This document shows positions 9,186-21,064 of a stretch of 64,000 nt of DNA, in pieces (within the stretch, counting starts at the first letter, position 1; each line of letters begins with the position of its first letter). The position numbers and the translations under genes are program-made. Origin of the DNA: Actinomycetota bacterium (lineage in GTDB: Bacteria > Actinomycetota > Thermoleophilia > RBG-16-64-13); the NCBI GenBank assembly GCA_018830645.1, contig JAHJSA010000089.1:1-64000 (forward strand), given 5' to 3'. The notes beneath the pieces were generated by a model, which was given only the letters and a program-made list of their open reading frames with translations, searched no databases and was not told the DNA's origin.

Positions 9186-10196
9186 CTAGATGGCCCGGCG
9201 ACGGGTGTTGGCGTCGTTCTTGACGCGACCCTTGCCGCCACGGCGCTTCTCTACATACGTTGTGTATGCGTTGACGATGTCCTGCACGAGCTTGTGCCGC
9301 ACCACGTCGTGTCCGTCGAAGGTGATGAAGCCGATATCTCGCATGCCGCCGAGGATCTCACCGACGGTCGCGAGGCCGGAGTACTGCTCCTTGGGAAGGT
9401 CGATCTGAGTCACGTCTCCCGTGACCACCATGCGCGAACCGAAGCCGAGACGCGTCAGGAACATCTGCATCTGTTGTGGAGTCGTGTTCTGCGCCTCGTC
9501 GAGGATGATGAAGGCGTCGTTCAGCGTGCGCCCCCGCATGTAAGCCAGGGGAGCCACCTCGATCGACCCCTTGTCGAGGTGCTCGGCCAGTGTGTCGGCG
9601 TCCATCATGTCGTACAGGGCATCGAAGAGGGGGCGCAGATACGGGTCGACCTTGTCCATCAAACCGCCCGGCAAGAAGCCCAGCTTCTCGCCCGCCTCTA
9701 CCGCCGGTCGCGTGAGGATGATGCGGGCCACGTTGTTCGTGAGTAACGCGGAGACCGCGGCGGCCATGGCCAGGTAGGTCTTGCCCGTACCGGCCGGACC
9801 GATGCCGAACGTGACGGTGTTCGACCGTATCGCATCGATGTAGGCCTTCTGATTGACGGTCTTCGGGGCGATGCGCCGCCCGCGATGCTCGAGGATCACG
9901 TCACCCACGATGTGGGTGAGTCGTCCCTTCCCACCGTTCTCCCGAAGCCCGAGCGACGCCGCCAGTTCGAGCGTCGCCTTGTCGAGCGGGTTGCCGGATT
10001 CCAGGAGCGCAAGCATCTCGATGATCAGCTCGGACGTACGCTCCACTTCCTGCTCCGTGCCCTTGATGGTGAGCTGGTTCCCCCGCAGAGCAAGATCGCA
10101 GTCGAGCAGACGCTCGAGCATGCGCAGGTTCGCGTCGGTCTCGCCCACGAGGAGGGCGGCGTGATCGTTATCGAGGTCGAGCACTATCTTGGCCAC
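9186..10196 (-). CDS. phoH: PhoH-family ATPase
   Basis: The 336-residue protein is a PhoH-like P-loop ATPase, thought to act in RNA metabolism with YbeY. It shows a short N-terminal KH-like region, Walker A GPAGTGKT, Walker B FIILDEAQN, and the conserved TGDVTQIDLP segment. The family usually runs 310-350 residues. I selected GTG 10196 (MAKIVLDLDND), preceded by GGAGA, rather than the frame opening at 10268, whose first 24 residues are low-complexity. A 121-bp non-coding stretch separates it from yqeY upstream. Confidence 0.94.
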   Translation of the reverse strand: MAKIVLDLDNDHAALLVGETDANLRMLERLLDCDLALRGNQLTIKGTEQEVERTSELIIEMLALLESGNPLDKATLELAASLGLRENGGKGRLTHIVGDVILEHRGRRIAPKTVNQKAYIDAIRSNTVTFGIGPAGTGKTYLAMAAAVSALLTNNVARIILTRPAVEAGEKLGFLPGGLMDKVDPYLRPLFDALYDMMDADTLAEHLDKGSIEVAPLAYMRGRTLNDAFIILDEAQNTTPQQMQMFLTRLGFGSRMVVTGDVTQIDLPKEQYSGLATVGEILGGMRDIGFITFDGHDVVRHKLVQDIVNAYTTYVEKRRGGKGRVKNDANTRRRAI

Positions 10197-10317
10197 GTGA
10201 TGACTATCTCCGTTATGGGTTGATGCCCCACTCGGCCGGCCACTCACACCCGGCGGTCGAACCGTCACCCGGGTTCGAGCGCCCGCCGGTCGCGCGCCGA
10301 CAGCGGGATGGCGCCGG

Positions 10318-10764
10318 CTAGCCAGACAACCGCTCCTTGACGATCTGCGAGGCGATCTTGCCGTCCGCGCGCCCGCCCGCCTCCCTCATGACCACGGCCA
10401 TGACCGCGCCCATTTCCTTCGGAGTAGACGCTCCCGTCTCCTGGATGATGCGGTCCACGAGAGCCGTCAGTTCAGCTTGGTCGATCTGCCTCGGGAGCAA
10501 CTCTTCGATCAGGCCGGCCGCGTACTCCTCACCGGCGACAAGATCTTCCCGACCGCCGGCGCGGAACGCCTCGATCGACTCAAGCCGGCGCTTGCGCTCT
10601 TTGCGCAGCACCTTCAACTCCTCCTCGGCATCGAGTTCGTGGCCGGAGTCCTTGGCGGCGAGCTGGATCTCGCTCACCAACATGCGCAGCACCCGTACCT
10701 CCTGCTTGCGCCCGCCCTTGAGGGAGTCGTTCACCCTTGCTTGGAGCAGGGAGAGGGTGCTCAA
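10318..10764 (-). CDS. yqeY: GatB/YqeY domain protein
   Basis: This 148-residue helical protein matches the YqeY family, which resembles the C-terminal tRNA-binding domain of GatB. Visible signatures are the charged helix LRKERKRRLESIEAF, the segment LPRQIDQAEL, and the closing G-G-R-A-D-G-K-x-x-x-x-V-K. Its role is unproven; an RNA-linked function is inferred from the GatB likeness. It starts at TTG 10764, overlapping the HIT-gene stop as TTGA. In many Gram-positives it sits beside rpsU; no rpsU is seen here. Confidence 0.88.
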   Translation of the reverse strand: MSTLSLLQARVNDSLKGGRKQEVRVLRMLVSEIQLAAKDSGHELDAEEELKVLRKERKRRLESIEAFRAGGREDLVAGEEYAAGLIEELLPRQIDQAELTALVDRIIQETGASTPKEMGAVMAVVMREAGGRADGKIASQIVKERLSG

Positions 10765-11102
10765 ACCAGCTCGCCGAGCCTCTCGCCGCCCAGGACGTGT
10801 AGGTGCAGGTGATCTACGACCTGGCCTCCGTCGCTGCCGACGTTCGTGATCACTCGGTAGCCGGACTCCCTGATGCCGAGCACGCCCGCCACCCGCACGG
10901 TGAAAGCCAGGAGGCGTTGCCCCTCACCGTCGGACCACACCGGTACGTCGTCCAAGGAGCCCAGGTGCTCGCGAGGCATCACCAGCACGTGCTGGGCCGC
11001 CTGCGGATAGATGTCGCGTATCGCCAAGAACTCCTTGTCCTCGAGGACGAGTGAGCTTGGGATCTCGCCACGGATGATCTTGCAGAACACGCAGTCGTCC
11101 AT
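10761..11102 (-). CDS. HIT-family nucleotide hydrolase (Hint-like)
   Basis: The 113-residue protein opens with CVFCKIIRGEIPS and ends with the histidine triad HLHLHVLGG, so it is a Hint-branch HIT protein. Such enzymes hydrolyse adenosine phosphoramidates and acyl-adenylates. The two N-terminal cysteines of the zinc-binding CxxC type are present. Start ATG 11102 has only a weak ribosome site (CCGGG). It sits 15 bp after rsmE and is translationally coupled to yqeY. Confidence 0.93.
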   Translation of the reverse strand: MDDCVFCKIIRGEIPSSLVLEDKEFLAIRDIYPQAAQHVLVMPREHLGSLDDVPVWSDGEGQRLLAFTVRVAGVLGIRESGYRVITNVGSDGGQVVDHLHLHVLGGERLGELV

Positions 11103-11117
11103 AACCCGGTAAGTATA

Positions 11118-11918
11118 CTACCAATCTGAGAGGAATCCGCGGGTGAGAGCGCCCGCCACGGGGCCGGCGGTCTCCGTACGAAGCACCCTGCGCCCAAGAT
11201 GCGCGGGTCGGACTCCCCCTTGTGCGAGCATCTTCACCTCGTCATCGCTCCAGCCGCCTTCCGGCCCCACCCAGAGCGCCACACGCGCGGGCGGCGTGCC
11301 ATGCTCGCGCCCCCCATGCGAGAGTTCCACGTCGCCCTCGAGCACCACCTTCAGGTACTCCGGGGCCCCCGTGTCAAGCACGATCGAGGCCCACCCTTCC
11401 ACTTGTAGCAACCGCAGAGCGAGATGTAGCCGCTCGGCCACACGCACCTGCGGCACCGCACGTTGCTTGCTCTGCTTGGCGGCCTCCCGCGCGATCGCGC
11501 ACCACCGCTCCAGACGGGCCTCGATTCGTTTCACCGGTATGTCCGGCGAAGCGGTCGCCGGGACGATCAAGAACGAATCCACCCCCACTTCCGTGCCCTT
11601 CTCGACGATCTCGTCGATCTTCCGGGGTTGGCAGAGGCCCTGCACCAACATGATCTCGAGGCGCGCGGGCATCGATCCCGACTCCACCGCCGTCACCCGC
11701 ACTGTCACCACCGGGTCGACGGCCTCGACGACCCCCTCGGTCACCACTCTCGACGCCGGGAACACCAGTTCGACCATGTCTCCGACCCGAGCACGCAGGA
11801 CGGTGCGGGCGTGATGGGCGTCCGCCAAAGGCAGTTCCACGATTCGACCAGGAGACGGCTGCGAGGATGAGCCGGGCGGTATTCCGGAGGGCTCGTCGAT
11901 GAAGAACCGTGGTCGCAC
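11118..11918 (-). CDS. rsmE: 16S rRNA (uracil1498-N3)-methyltransferase
   Basis: RsmE methylates U1498 of 16S rRNA using SAM. The 266-residue protein has an N-terminal PUA-like domain and a C-terminal SPOUT knot with the conserved GPEGGWSDDEV and LGRRVLRTETAG motifs. The GTG start at 11918 is preceded by a strong AGGAGG, supporting this choice. A short proline/serine-rich insertion at residues 11-24 lies just after MRPRFFIDE. It follows the S41 protease gene after 48 bp and begins the run of RNA-maturation genes that ends at era. Confidence 0.95.
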   Translation of the reverse strand: MRPRFFIDEPSGIPPGSSSQPSPGRIVELPLADAHHARTVLRARVGDMVELVFPASRVVTEGVVEAVDPVVTVRVTAVESGSMPARLEIMLVQGLCQPRKIDEIVEKGTEVGVDSFLIVPATASPDIPVKRIEARLERWCAIAREAAKQSKQRAVPQVRVAERLHLALRLLQVEGWASIVLDTGAPEYLKVVLEGDVELSHGGREHGTPPARVALWVGPEGGWSDDEVKMLAQGGVRPAHLGRRVLRTETAGPVAGALTRGFLSDW

Positions 11919-11966
11919 GGCCGTCCTCCTGTGCTGTGAGCGGGCCGGGAGACCGGCGTCGTCGCG

Positions 11967-13235
11967 CTAGCGCTGTCCGGCCAGGGAGAGCGCCTTCTCC
12001 AGGGCCTCGTCCACGTCTTCGGTGACCGGATCGTCCGGAGCGACCACGTCGGGTGCGATGCCCTGGTTGTTGATGTCGACGCCCGCCGGCGTGAAGTACA
12101 CCGCGGTGGTCACCTTGAGCGCGCTGCCGTCGCTCAACGAGAGGATCGTCTGAACGAGCCCCTTCCCGAAGGTGGTCTCACCCACCAGTGTGCCCCGGCC
12201 GGTATCCTTCACCGCCCCGGCAACGATCTCTGATGCGCTCGCCGAGAAGCCGTCTATCAAGACAAAGAGCGGCACGTCGGTACTGATCGCACCTCCACGC
12301 GCTTCGTACTCTTGGCGCGGAGAATGCAGGCCTTCGGTGGTGACGATCACCCCCTCCGGCACGAAGATGCTGGCCACGTCGACGGCTTCGTTGAGCAGTC
12401 CGCCACCGTTGTGGCGAAGGTCGAGGATGATCGCGCTCGCTCCGTTCTCTTCCACCGCCCGCTTCACCGCGTCGCGCAGGCGCTGAGCGGAGTCCTCGGA
12501 GAAAGTGACGAAACGGATATGTTCGATCTTCCGGCCCCCGGACGTAAGAGTCTCCGATTCCAGGACAGGCACCACTATGCTGCGGCGCACCAAGACCAGT
12601 TCTTCGGTCGTGCCTCCCTCCGGCAGGTGCGGCTCGACGCCCGCTTCATCCGCCGGCGACCGAGATCCGGGGGGCACGTGGTACACCTTCAGGGTGACCT
12701 CGGTGCCCTCCTCGCCCTTGATGCGTGACACGACCTCGTCGAGATCCTGACCCTCAGTGTCCACGCCGTCAACAGCCAGGATGATGTCACCCGACCCCAG
12801 ACCGGCTTTGGCCGCCGGCGTGTCTTTGAAGGTGGAGACTACCGTGACGTACCCGTTCAGCATCTCCACGGTCATGCCCACACCCGAGTAGGAGCCGTTG
12901 GTGCGTTCCTTGAACCCCTCGTACTGCTCGGGATCAAGGTAGTTCGTGTAGTCATCCTCGAGCCCCGACAGCATGCCCTTGATGGAGTCGTCGATCAGCT
13001 CATCGGTCTCGATAGGCCGGTAGAACGACGACCGCAGCTGATCGAGAACCTCTTCTTGAAGGGGGAACGAATCCTCGGGCCCCAGCAGGACCTCGGCGAC
13101 CGAAGCCGGCAGCGCGGTGCGTAGGACGTTCCTCGACACCGCATGGGATCCCAGCACCACCCCCGCCGCCACGAGGAGCGCGAGCAGCGCCCACACCACG
13201 ACCACGACGATCGTACTCTTCAGAAGTCGTGCCAC
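11967..13235 (-). CDS. S41 carboxyl-terminal processing protease (CtpA-like)
   Basis: This 422-residue protease has an N-terminal membrane anchor (about residues 7-30), a PDZ domain (about 115-200), and an S41 core. The catalytic serine lies in GFSASASEIVAGA and the lysine in TFGKGLVQ, the usual Ser-Lys dyad. Such proteases trim C-termini of exported proteins outside the membrane. It directly follows the M23 peptidase gene, 12 bp apart, and could control that or other wall enzymes, as CtpA-type proteases do elsewhere; this link is inferred. Start is GTG 13235. Confidence 0.93.
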   Translation of the reverse strand: MARLLKSTIVVVVVWALLALLVAAGVVLGSHAVSRNVLRTALPASVAEVLLGPEDSFPLQEEVLDQLRSSFYRPIETDELIDDSIKGMLSGLEDDYTNYLDPEQYEGFKERTNGSYSGVGMTVEMLNGYVTVVSTFKDTPAAKAGLGSGDIILAVDGVDTEGQDLDEVVSRIKGEEGTEVTLKVYHVPPGSRSPADEAGVEPHLPEGGTTEELVLVRRSIVVPVLESETLTSGGRKIEHIRFVTFSEDSAQRLRDAVKRAVEENGASAIILDLRHNGGGLLNEAVDVASIFVPEGVIVTTEGLHSPRQEYEARGGAISTDVPLFVLIDGFSASASEIVAGAVKDTGRGTLVGETTFGKGLVQTILSLSDGSALKVTTAVYFTPAGVDINNQGIAPDVVAPDDPVTEDVDEALEKALSLAGQR

Positions 13236-13247
13236 CGCCCGCTGCCC

Positions 13248-14510
13248 TTACAGGTACGACATCGGGTCGACCGGCGCTCCGTTCACGCGCACCTCGAAGT
13301 GCAGATGCGGGCCGGTGGAGTAGCCCGTGCTGCCCACCTTGCCTATCACGTCGCCCTGCTGCACCGCCTTGCCCACGGTCACGAGGATCGCCGACTGGTG
13401 GGCGTAGAGCGTGGTGATGCTACCGCCATGGGAGATGACCACAGTTTGTCCGTAGCCTCCTCGCCAACCGGCTTGGATCACGACACCACTGTCGGCGGCT
13501 TTGATGGGCGTGCCGGAGGACGCACCGATGTCGATGCCGGTGTGCATCTTCTTCACCTTGAAGATGGGATGGATGCGATAGCCGAAGGGGGAGCTGTACC
13601 GTCCGTTCACCGGCCAGATGAACTGACCGGTGCCGACGACGCTCTGGTTGACGCCCGCCGAGAGCTTCTGGATCTCTTCCCGAAGGGCGCTGGACTCCTT
13701 CTCGAGTGCGGCCTCCTGCTTCTCCCAGGCCGCCAGGTCGCGCTCGGCCTGCGCCACCACCTCGCGCTTGGTCGAGCGGGCTGAGGCCACCTGAGCAACC
13801 TTGGCCTCTTGGTCCTCGACGAGCCCCTCGAGTCGAGTGGTCTGAGCCCTCTGATCGCGCTCGATCTCGGAGACCTGCGCTTCTTCGGATTCGAGGGCCT
13901 TCCGTTCGGCGTCGACCTCGGCGCGGAGATCACGCACCTGGCGCAGGATCACTCCGTCTTGCTCGACTATGAACGAAAGGAAGTCTACGCGGGTAACAAG
14001 ATCCGTGAGTCTGGACGAAGTGAACAGCACCTCGAGGTAGTCGAGGCCGCCGTTCTTGTAGATGTTGACCGCGCGTCGATCGAGACTCCGCTGGGCCACG
14101 ACCAGATCGGCCTCGGCCTTACTCAGCCGGGCGCGAGTCTCAACGAGGGCCGCCCCGAGGCGGGTGAGTTCGGCCCGGGTCTCCTCCAGACGAGCCGCCG
14201 CGGCGTCGTGCGCGGCGGTGATCGCGGCAAGCTCGTTCTCGAGCCCGTCGATGCGCTGGTCGAGCGAGGCGATGTCGTCGAGGGCCTCGCTGCGTATCTC
14301 CTCGGCCTTCTCGATCTCCTCGCGCGCGCGCTGAAGCTCGTTCTGCGTCGCGCCGAGCTCTTCGTTCAGCTCGGCCTTCGTCTTCGCCTCAGCGATGGCG
14401 AGGGCGTCCCATGCGCCGCCCACGCCCTGAGGGATGGGAGTGGCGGCCGCCACGAGCAGCGCGAGCGACGAAGCGGCCAGCAACACCAGCACACGCAGTC
14501 CCGACGGCAT
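13248..14510 (-). CDS. Secreted M23 peptidase with coiled coil (EnvC/PcsB-like)
   Basis: The 420-residue product has a signal peptide or anchor (residues 5-25), a long coiled coil (about 45-290, rich in E, A, L and R heptads), and a C-terminal LytM/M23 domain. Zinc ligands appear intact: HTGIDIG and HLHFEV. Proteins of this layout next to ftsEX work with FtsEX to cut peptidoglycan at the septum (EnvC as activator, PcsB as enzyme). With intact ligands this one could be catalytic. It lies 25 bp downstream of ftsX, supporting the partnership. Confidence 0.92.
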   Translation of the reverse strand: MPSGLRVLVLLAASSLALLVAAATPIPQGVGGAWDALAIAEAKTKAELNEELGATQNELQRAREEIEKAEEIRSEALDDIASLDQRIDGLENELAAITAAHDAAAARLEETRAELTRLGAALVETRARLSKAEADLVVAQRSLDRRAVNIYKNGGLDYLEVLFTSSRLTDLVTRVDFLSFIVEQDGVILRQVRDLRAEVDAERKALESEEAQVSEIERDQRAQTTRLEGLVEDQEAKVAQVASARSTKREVVAQAERDLAAWEKQEAALEKESSALREEIQKLSAGVNQSVVGTGQFIWPVNGRYSSPFGYRIHPIFKVKKMHTGIDIGASSGTPIKAADSGVVIQAGWRGGYGQTVVISHGGSITTLYAHQSAILVTVGKAVQQGDVIGKVGSTGYSTGPHLHFEVRVNGAPVDPMSYL

Positions 14511-14535
14511 CGCTGCCGCCCGCTTGACGCGGTAC

Positions 14536-15414
14536 CTAGACGTTGAGGAACCTCCTCAGGCCGAGCCCCGAGCCGATGGCTCCGATGAGGGCCCCGACTC
14601 CAAGAAGCACCAACGCTGTCTGTAACGAAGAGACCGCGTCGTACGGAACGGTGAGGAACACCAGGTTCTCTCGGATCCGATCCATGACGAAATCGGTGCC
14701 CAGCAAAACCAGCACCACGGCCAGTATCGCTCCCACGAGCCCGACCGTGAGTCCCTCGATGATGAACGGCCAACGGATGAACCAGTTGGTGGCGCCCACG
14801 AGCTTCATGATCTCCACCTCACGCCGGCGGGCGTAGATGGAGAGCCGGATGGTATTCGAGATGAGCAGGATCGAGACGGCTCCGAGCAACACGACGAACA
14901 CAGCCGAGATGTTGCGGATCACGGAGGTCACACTGAAGATGCGCTCGGCGATCTCCTTCCCGTATCTCACCTCGTCCACGATCGGACGCCCCTCGAAGCG
15001 CTGCGCCACCACGGCGACCTCTTCAGGGTTCTTCAGCGAGACCTCGAAGGAGGCCGGCAACGGGTTGGCCGGGAGGTCCTTGATGAGCTCCTCGTGCTCC
15101 TTCAGGTCTTCCTTCAGGCGCTTGAGGGCCTCGTCCTTGCTGATGAACTGCGAGTCCTTCACCTCCACCATCTCGACGATCTCCTTCTGCATCGCCTCGA
15201 TGTCGTCGGCCGAAGCCGTGTCCTTCAGATAGACGCTGATCTCGACCTTCTGCTCGACGTCTTTCAGAACGGCGTTGATGTTGTACACGAACACCATCAC
15301 GACCCCGAGCAGGAACATGCTCAGGAAGACCGTGACCACGGCTGCGATGGTCATGAAGTAGTTGCGCCAGAGCGAGCGGAACGCCTCTGTGAGGAAGAAA
15401 CTAACTCTCCCCAT
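14536..15414 (-). CDS. ftsX: Cell division protein FtsX
   Basis: FtsX is the membrane half of the FtsEX complex. The 292-residue protein has an N-terminal cytoplasmic helix and first membrane segment (about 22-45). An extracellular domain follows (about 50-165, with VEISVYLKD and the [10 protein letters not shown] segment), then three more membrane helices typical of FtsX/MacB permeases, including the [22 protein letters not shown] coupling region. It overlaps ftsE by 14 bp. The extracellular loop likely contacts the coiled-coil M23 protein encoded next. Confidence 0.95.
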   Translation of the reverse strand: MGRVSFFLTEAFRSLWRNYFMTIAAVVTVFLSMFLLGVVMVFVYNINAVLKDVEQKVEISVYLKDTASADDIEAMQKEIVEMVEVKDSQFISKDEALKRLKEDLKEHEELIKDLPANPLPASFEVSLKNPEEVAVVAQRFEGRPIVDEVRYGKEIAERIFSVTSVIRNISAVFVVLLGAVSILLISNTIRLSIYARRREVEIMKLVGATNWFIRWPFIIEGLTVGLVGAILAVVLVLLGTDFVMDRIRENLVFLTVPYDAVSSLQTALVLLGVGALIGAIGSGLGLRRFLNV

Positions 15415-16084
15415 AACCGCCCCTCAGCTGGTCGCGCACTACCCGACCCTGTTCGAGTGCGATCACGCGGCGTCGCATCTTGTCTACCATCTCCCGGTCG
15501 TGCGTGGCCATGACCACGGTCGTGCCGGTCTTGTTGATGCGGTAGAGCAGCTGCATGATGCCCGTGGAAGTCTCGGGGTCGAGGTTCCCCGTGGGCTCGT
15601 CGGCGATCAACAACGGCGGGTGATTGGCGAACGCGCGCGCGATGGAGACCCGCTGCTGCTCACCGCCGGAGAGCTCGTGCGGATAATTGTTCGTCTTGTG
15701 CCCGAGGCCCACGAGGTTGAGGATCTCGTCGACAGTGCGGCGCGCCGAGGCGGAGCCGTTCCCCGTGACCTGCAGCGCGTAGAACACGTTGTCGGCGACC
15801 GTCTTGTTGGGAAGGAGCTTGAAGTCCTGGAACACGCAACCGATGTTGCGGCGCAGGTACGGCACCTTCCAGCGTCGCAGTGTGCTGAGATCGCGGCCGC
15901 CGACGATGATGCGCCCGCGGTCGGGCTCGAGTTCCTTGATGAGAAGACGGATGAACGTCGACTTGCCCGATCCCGACGCTCCCACCAGGAACACGAACTC
16001 CCCCTTCTCGATATGCAGGCTCACCGACTCGAGCCCGATCGTGTCCGGGGGATAGATCTTGGTTACTTCTTCGAGCTTTATCAC
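15401..16084 (-). CDS. ftsE: Cell division ATP-binding protein FtsE
   Basis: FtsE is the ABC ATPase that drives FtsX at the divisome. The 227 residues contain Walker A GASGSGKST, Q-loop CVFQDFKLLP, signature LSGGEQQR, Walker B LLIADEPTGNLD and the switch histidine in ATHD. The start codon is GTG 16084, with AGGAGG just upstream. A 168-bp spacer separates it from prfB and contains a hairpin, so expression may be partly independent of prfB. Confidence 0.96.
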   Translation of the reverse strand: MIKLEEVTKIYPPDTIGLESVSLHIEKGEFVFLVGASGSGKSTFIRLLIKELEPDRGRIIVGGRDLSTLRRWKVPYLRRNIGCVFQDFKLLPNKTVADNVFYALQVTGNGSASARRTVDEILNLVGLGHKTNNYPHELSGGEQQRVSIARAFANHPPLLIADEPTGNLDPETSTGIMQLLYRINKTGTTVVMATHDREMVDKMRRRVIALEQGRVVRDQLRGGYGES

Positions 16085-16167
16085 GTGTGTGTAGCTACCT
16101 CCTGACGCGGGCCCGATCTACCGGACCATCGGTATACCAGGCATGCCAGACAATATTCTCGACCGAA

Positions 16168-16192
16168 GCCCCAGAATCCTTGAATCTGGGGC
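16168..16192 (-). other. Hairpin in the prfB-ftsE spacer
   Basis: An 8-bp perfect stem GCCCCAGA/TCTGGGGC encloses a 9-nt loop. There is no T-run after it on the minus strand. It could be a weak terminator or attenuator after prfB, or an mRNA 5' structure for ftsE. The rest of 16085-16252 holds no recognisable gene. Confidence 0.4.
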
Positions 16193-16252
16193 ACATACAA
16201 GGCGAAGGTCCAAACCGCGACCGGTCGCACGACTCCCAGCTCTGCCCGATCG

Positions 16253-17423
16253 CTAAGCGGAGTCGTCCGCTCCCACGCGCCCGGAAGAGCGCTGGAGCAG
16301 GTACTCGTGGATGAAGTCGTCTATGTCACCGTTCAATACTCCCTCGACGTTGCCTTTCTCGAGGTTGGTGCGATGGTCTTTCGCCAGAGTGTACGGCGCC
16401 AGGACATACGAGCGGATCTGGCTACCCCAGCCTATCTCCTTCTGCTCGCCCTTCTCACGCGCCATCTCCTGCTCCCGTTTCTCGTGCTCGAGGAGTAGCA
16501 GGCGGCCGCGCAACATGCGCATCGCCGTCTCGCGGTTCTGGATCTGAGAGCGCTCGTTCTGACACTGCACGACCGTCTTGGTGGGAACGTGCGTTATGCG
16601 CACGGCGGAGTCGGTCTTGTTGACGTGCTGGCCGCCCGCCCCCGACGCTCGGTAGGTCTCCACCCGCAGATCCTTCTCATCGATCTCTACCTGCACCTCT
16701 TCATCGACCACGGGCGTCACGTCCAAGGAGGCGAACGAAGTGTGGCGGCGGCTCGCCGCGTCGAATGGCGATATGCGCACCAGCCGGTGCACACCGCGCT
16801 CCGCCGCGAGGAGGCCGTACGCGTTCTCACCGCTCACCGTGACCGTCGCGCTCTTGATGCCGGCTTCATCACCCTCGGTGACCTCGTTGATCTCTAGCTC
16901 GAAGCCCCGAGTCTGCGCCCAGCGCATATACATGCGCAGGAGCATCTCCGCCCAGTCCTGGCTCTCGGTGCCTCCGGCTCCTGGGTGGATGTTCATGATG
17001 GCGTCGCCGGCATCGAACTCGCCGTTGAACAGGCGCCGCTCTTCGAAAGCGTCGAGCGTACGACGTATCTGCGTGGCCACTCTCTCCAGTTCAGCGGAGT
17101 TGTGAGGAGACAGCTCACCGTCTCCGTCTTCTTCGAGAGCCAACTCCACGATCACCTCGAGGTCGTCGGTGAGCGTCGCGAGCGCCTCATACTGCTCGAG
17201 GCGGCCCTTCGTGCGACTGTACTCGGTCGCGGCCTTCTGGGCCCGGGACTGGTCATCCCAGAACCCGGGAGCGCGCATGCCCTCCTCGAGGGAGGCTATG
17301 CGCGCCTTGAGTGCGACCGGGTCAAAGGTAATCCCTTACCCACGCGAGTTTATCCCTGAATTCGGGGATCCGCTCCTGATACGCGGCGGCCGTAGCCGCC
17401 TGGATATGTGTCTTCTCGGTCAT
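16253..17423 (-). CDS. prfB: Peptide chain release factor 2 (programmed +1 frameshift)
   Basis: RF2 terminates translation at UGA and UAA. The coding sequence is in two frames: 33 codons from ATG 17423 to an in-frame TGA at 17324-17322, then +1 into the main frame to 16253, 389 residues in all. The shift site reads CTT TGA C with AAGGGAT just upstream, as in the well-known autoregulatory RF2 site. The second part has the stop-recognition motif SPF (RISPFDAAS) and the catalytic GGQ loop (SGAGGQHVNKTDSAVRI). It lies between secA and ftsE. Confidence 0.96.
17321..17337 (-). promoter_or_regulatory. RF2 programmed frameshift site
   Basis: On the minus strand the site is an SD-like AAGGGAT, then TAC, then the slippery CTT, an in-frame TGA stop and C. 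Reading GAC instead of TGA restores the frame. When RF2 is scarce, slow termination at this UGA favours the shift; this mechanism is established for E. coli prfB. Confidence 0.93.
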
Positions 17424-17433
17424 GCGAAGGGGA

Positions 17434-17439
17434 AGTATA
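17434..17439 (-). promoter_or_regulatory. Likely -10 box for prfB
   Basis: TATACT (minus strand) ends only 10 bp before the prfB ATG, so transcription would start about 3-5 nt before the codon, giving a near-leaderless mRNA. No clear Shine-Dalgarno precedes the ATG, which agrees. The -35 region is poor. Confidence 0.45.
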
Positions 17440-17553
17440 GCCCAGAGGTGTGAGGAAGGTGTAAGGACTGCGCGAGCGGAGTCAGCGCTCCGAACAGATT
17501 CCCGGGCGCCTCGATGCGTGCCTCGGGGCGTCTCGGGGGCGCCTCCACGTGCC

Positions 17554-20160
<2,607 letters not shown>

Positions 20161-20192
20161 CGCGCGTCTAACTCTCTACCGGCCGAGACCGA

Positions 20193-20759
20193 TCAGCGCT
20201 GAGGTTCGATGAGGCCGTAGTCGCCGTCACGGCGCCGGTAGACGACCGCGGTCTCCTGGGTCTCGCTGCTCGTGAATACGAAGAAGTCGTGGCCCACCAG
20301 GTCGAGCTGCATGGCGGCCTCCTCGGGAGTCATCGGCTTGACCATGAACTGCTTGGTCTTGACGATGCTCGGGAGCGCGCCGTGGTCGTCGTCATGCTCT
20401 TCCGCGTCGATCAGAGCGAGACCCTCATCTAGGAAAACCTGCTTGTGCCCGCCCTGCGTGCGGGCGATCAGCTTGCCGCGGTACTTCTTTACCTGACGCT
20501 CCAGCTTATCTGCCACCAGGTCGATAGAGGCGTACATGTCGCCCGACGCCTCACGACCCCTGATGACGGGGCCTTTGGTGTGGATGGTGGCTTCCGCCAC
20601 CTGGTTGTCGGCGATGCTCGGATTCTTCTCCGCGGAAAGCTCCACGTCGCACCGCGCCTCGGCGGCGAGGTACTTCTGCAGACGACCGATCTTCTCCTCG
20701 GCATACGCAGTGAGGGAATCGGTCAGAGCTATGTTCCGTCCTTTGACCGTCAGGTTCAC
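20193..20759 (-). CDS. hpf: Long-form ribosome hibernation promoting factor
   Basis: Long HPF binds the 30S decoding centre and pairs 70S ribosomes into inactive 100S dimers in starved cells. The 188-residue protein has the N-terminal S30AE domain (residues 1-105) and the C-terminal dimerisation domain (about 130-185, with VKTKQFMVKPMTPEEAAMQL and the VYRRRDGDYGLI end). The GTG start is preceded by AAGGAG. The gene is next to secA, an arrangement seen in many Gram-positives. Confidence 0.95.
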   Translation of the reverse strand: MNLTVKGRNIALTDSLTAYAEEKIGRLQKYLAAEARCDVELSAEKNPSIADNQVAEATIHTKGPVIRGREASGDMYASIDLVADKLERQVKKYRGKLIARTQGGHKQVFLDEGLALIDAEEHDDDHGALPSIVKTKQFMVKPMTPEEAAMQLDLVGHDFFVFTSSETQETAVVYRRRDGDYGLIEPQR

Positions 20760-21064
20760 GCTGTCCTACTCCTTGGCCTACACGTTGGCTTGTCTGGGTG
20801 GCTCAGGCGTCGCACAGACCGCCGGGCACGGGTTCCGAACGGTGTAAGATACCACACCCTTTCCTCCTGGTCGGTGTGCTCCCGTTGAGCTGGGTTGCGC
20901 CGAAAACGGGTCCGAAGGCCGCGGGACGGCCAAGCCGGGTGACCGACTCTCGGGGCGCGGGTGGCCCCTTCTCGCGGCGCGGGTGACCGCCTCTCGGCGC
21001 GGGGGGACGACCAGGCCGGGTGACTGCCTGGCGGCGCGGGTGACCGCCTCTCGGTGACGAGAAT
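20760..21064. other. Non-coding gap between comF and hpf
   Basis: This 305-bp stretch is the longest gene-free interval in the window. Its comF-proximal part (about 20934-21056) is a degenerate GC-rich repeat. The hpf-proximal part has an AAGGAG ribosome site and a small stem GGTGT/ACACC around 20842-20859 with a TATCTT that could be a -10 box. No tRNA-like fold or convincing ORF is seen. Confidence 0.6.
20934..21056. repeat. Degenerate GC-rich repeats downstream of comF
   Basis: A 24-bp sequence beginning GCGGCGCGGGTGACCGCCTC is identical at 20974-20997 and 21031-21054. Looser copies occur at about 20934, 20954 and 21012. The repeat abuts the comF stop codon. It does not have the uniform repeat/spacer pattern of CRISPR. 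Confidence 0.7.

Noticed and set aside
10220-10300. GGTTCGA/GGGTTCGAG motifs resembling a tRNA T-loop
   Set aside because: No acceptor, D or anticodon stems can be paired around them on either strand.
17278-17423. Apparent frameshift mutation in prfB
   Set aside because: The break is at the canonical CTT TGA C slip site with an upstream SD-like element, so it is programmed.
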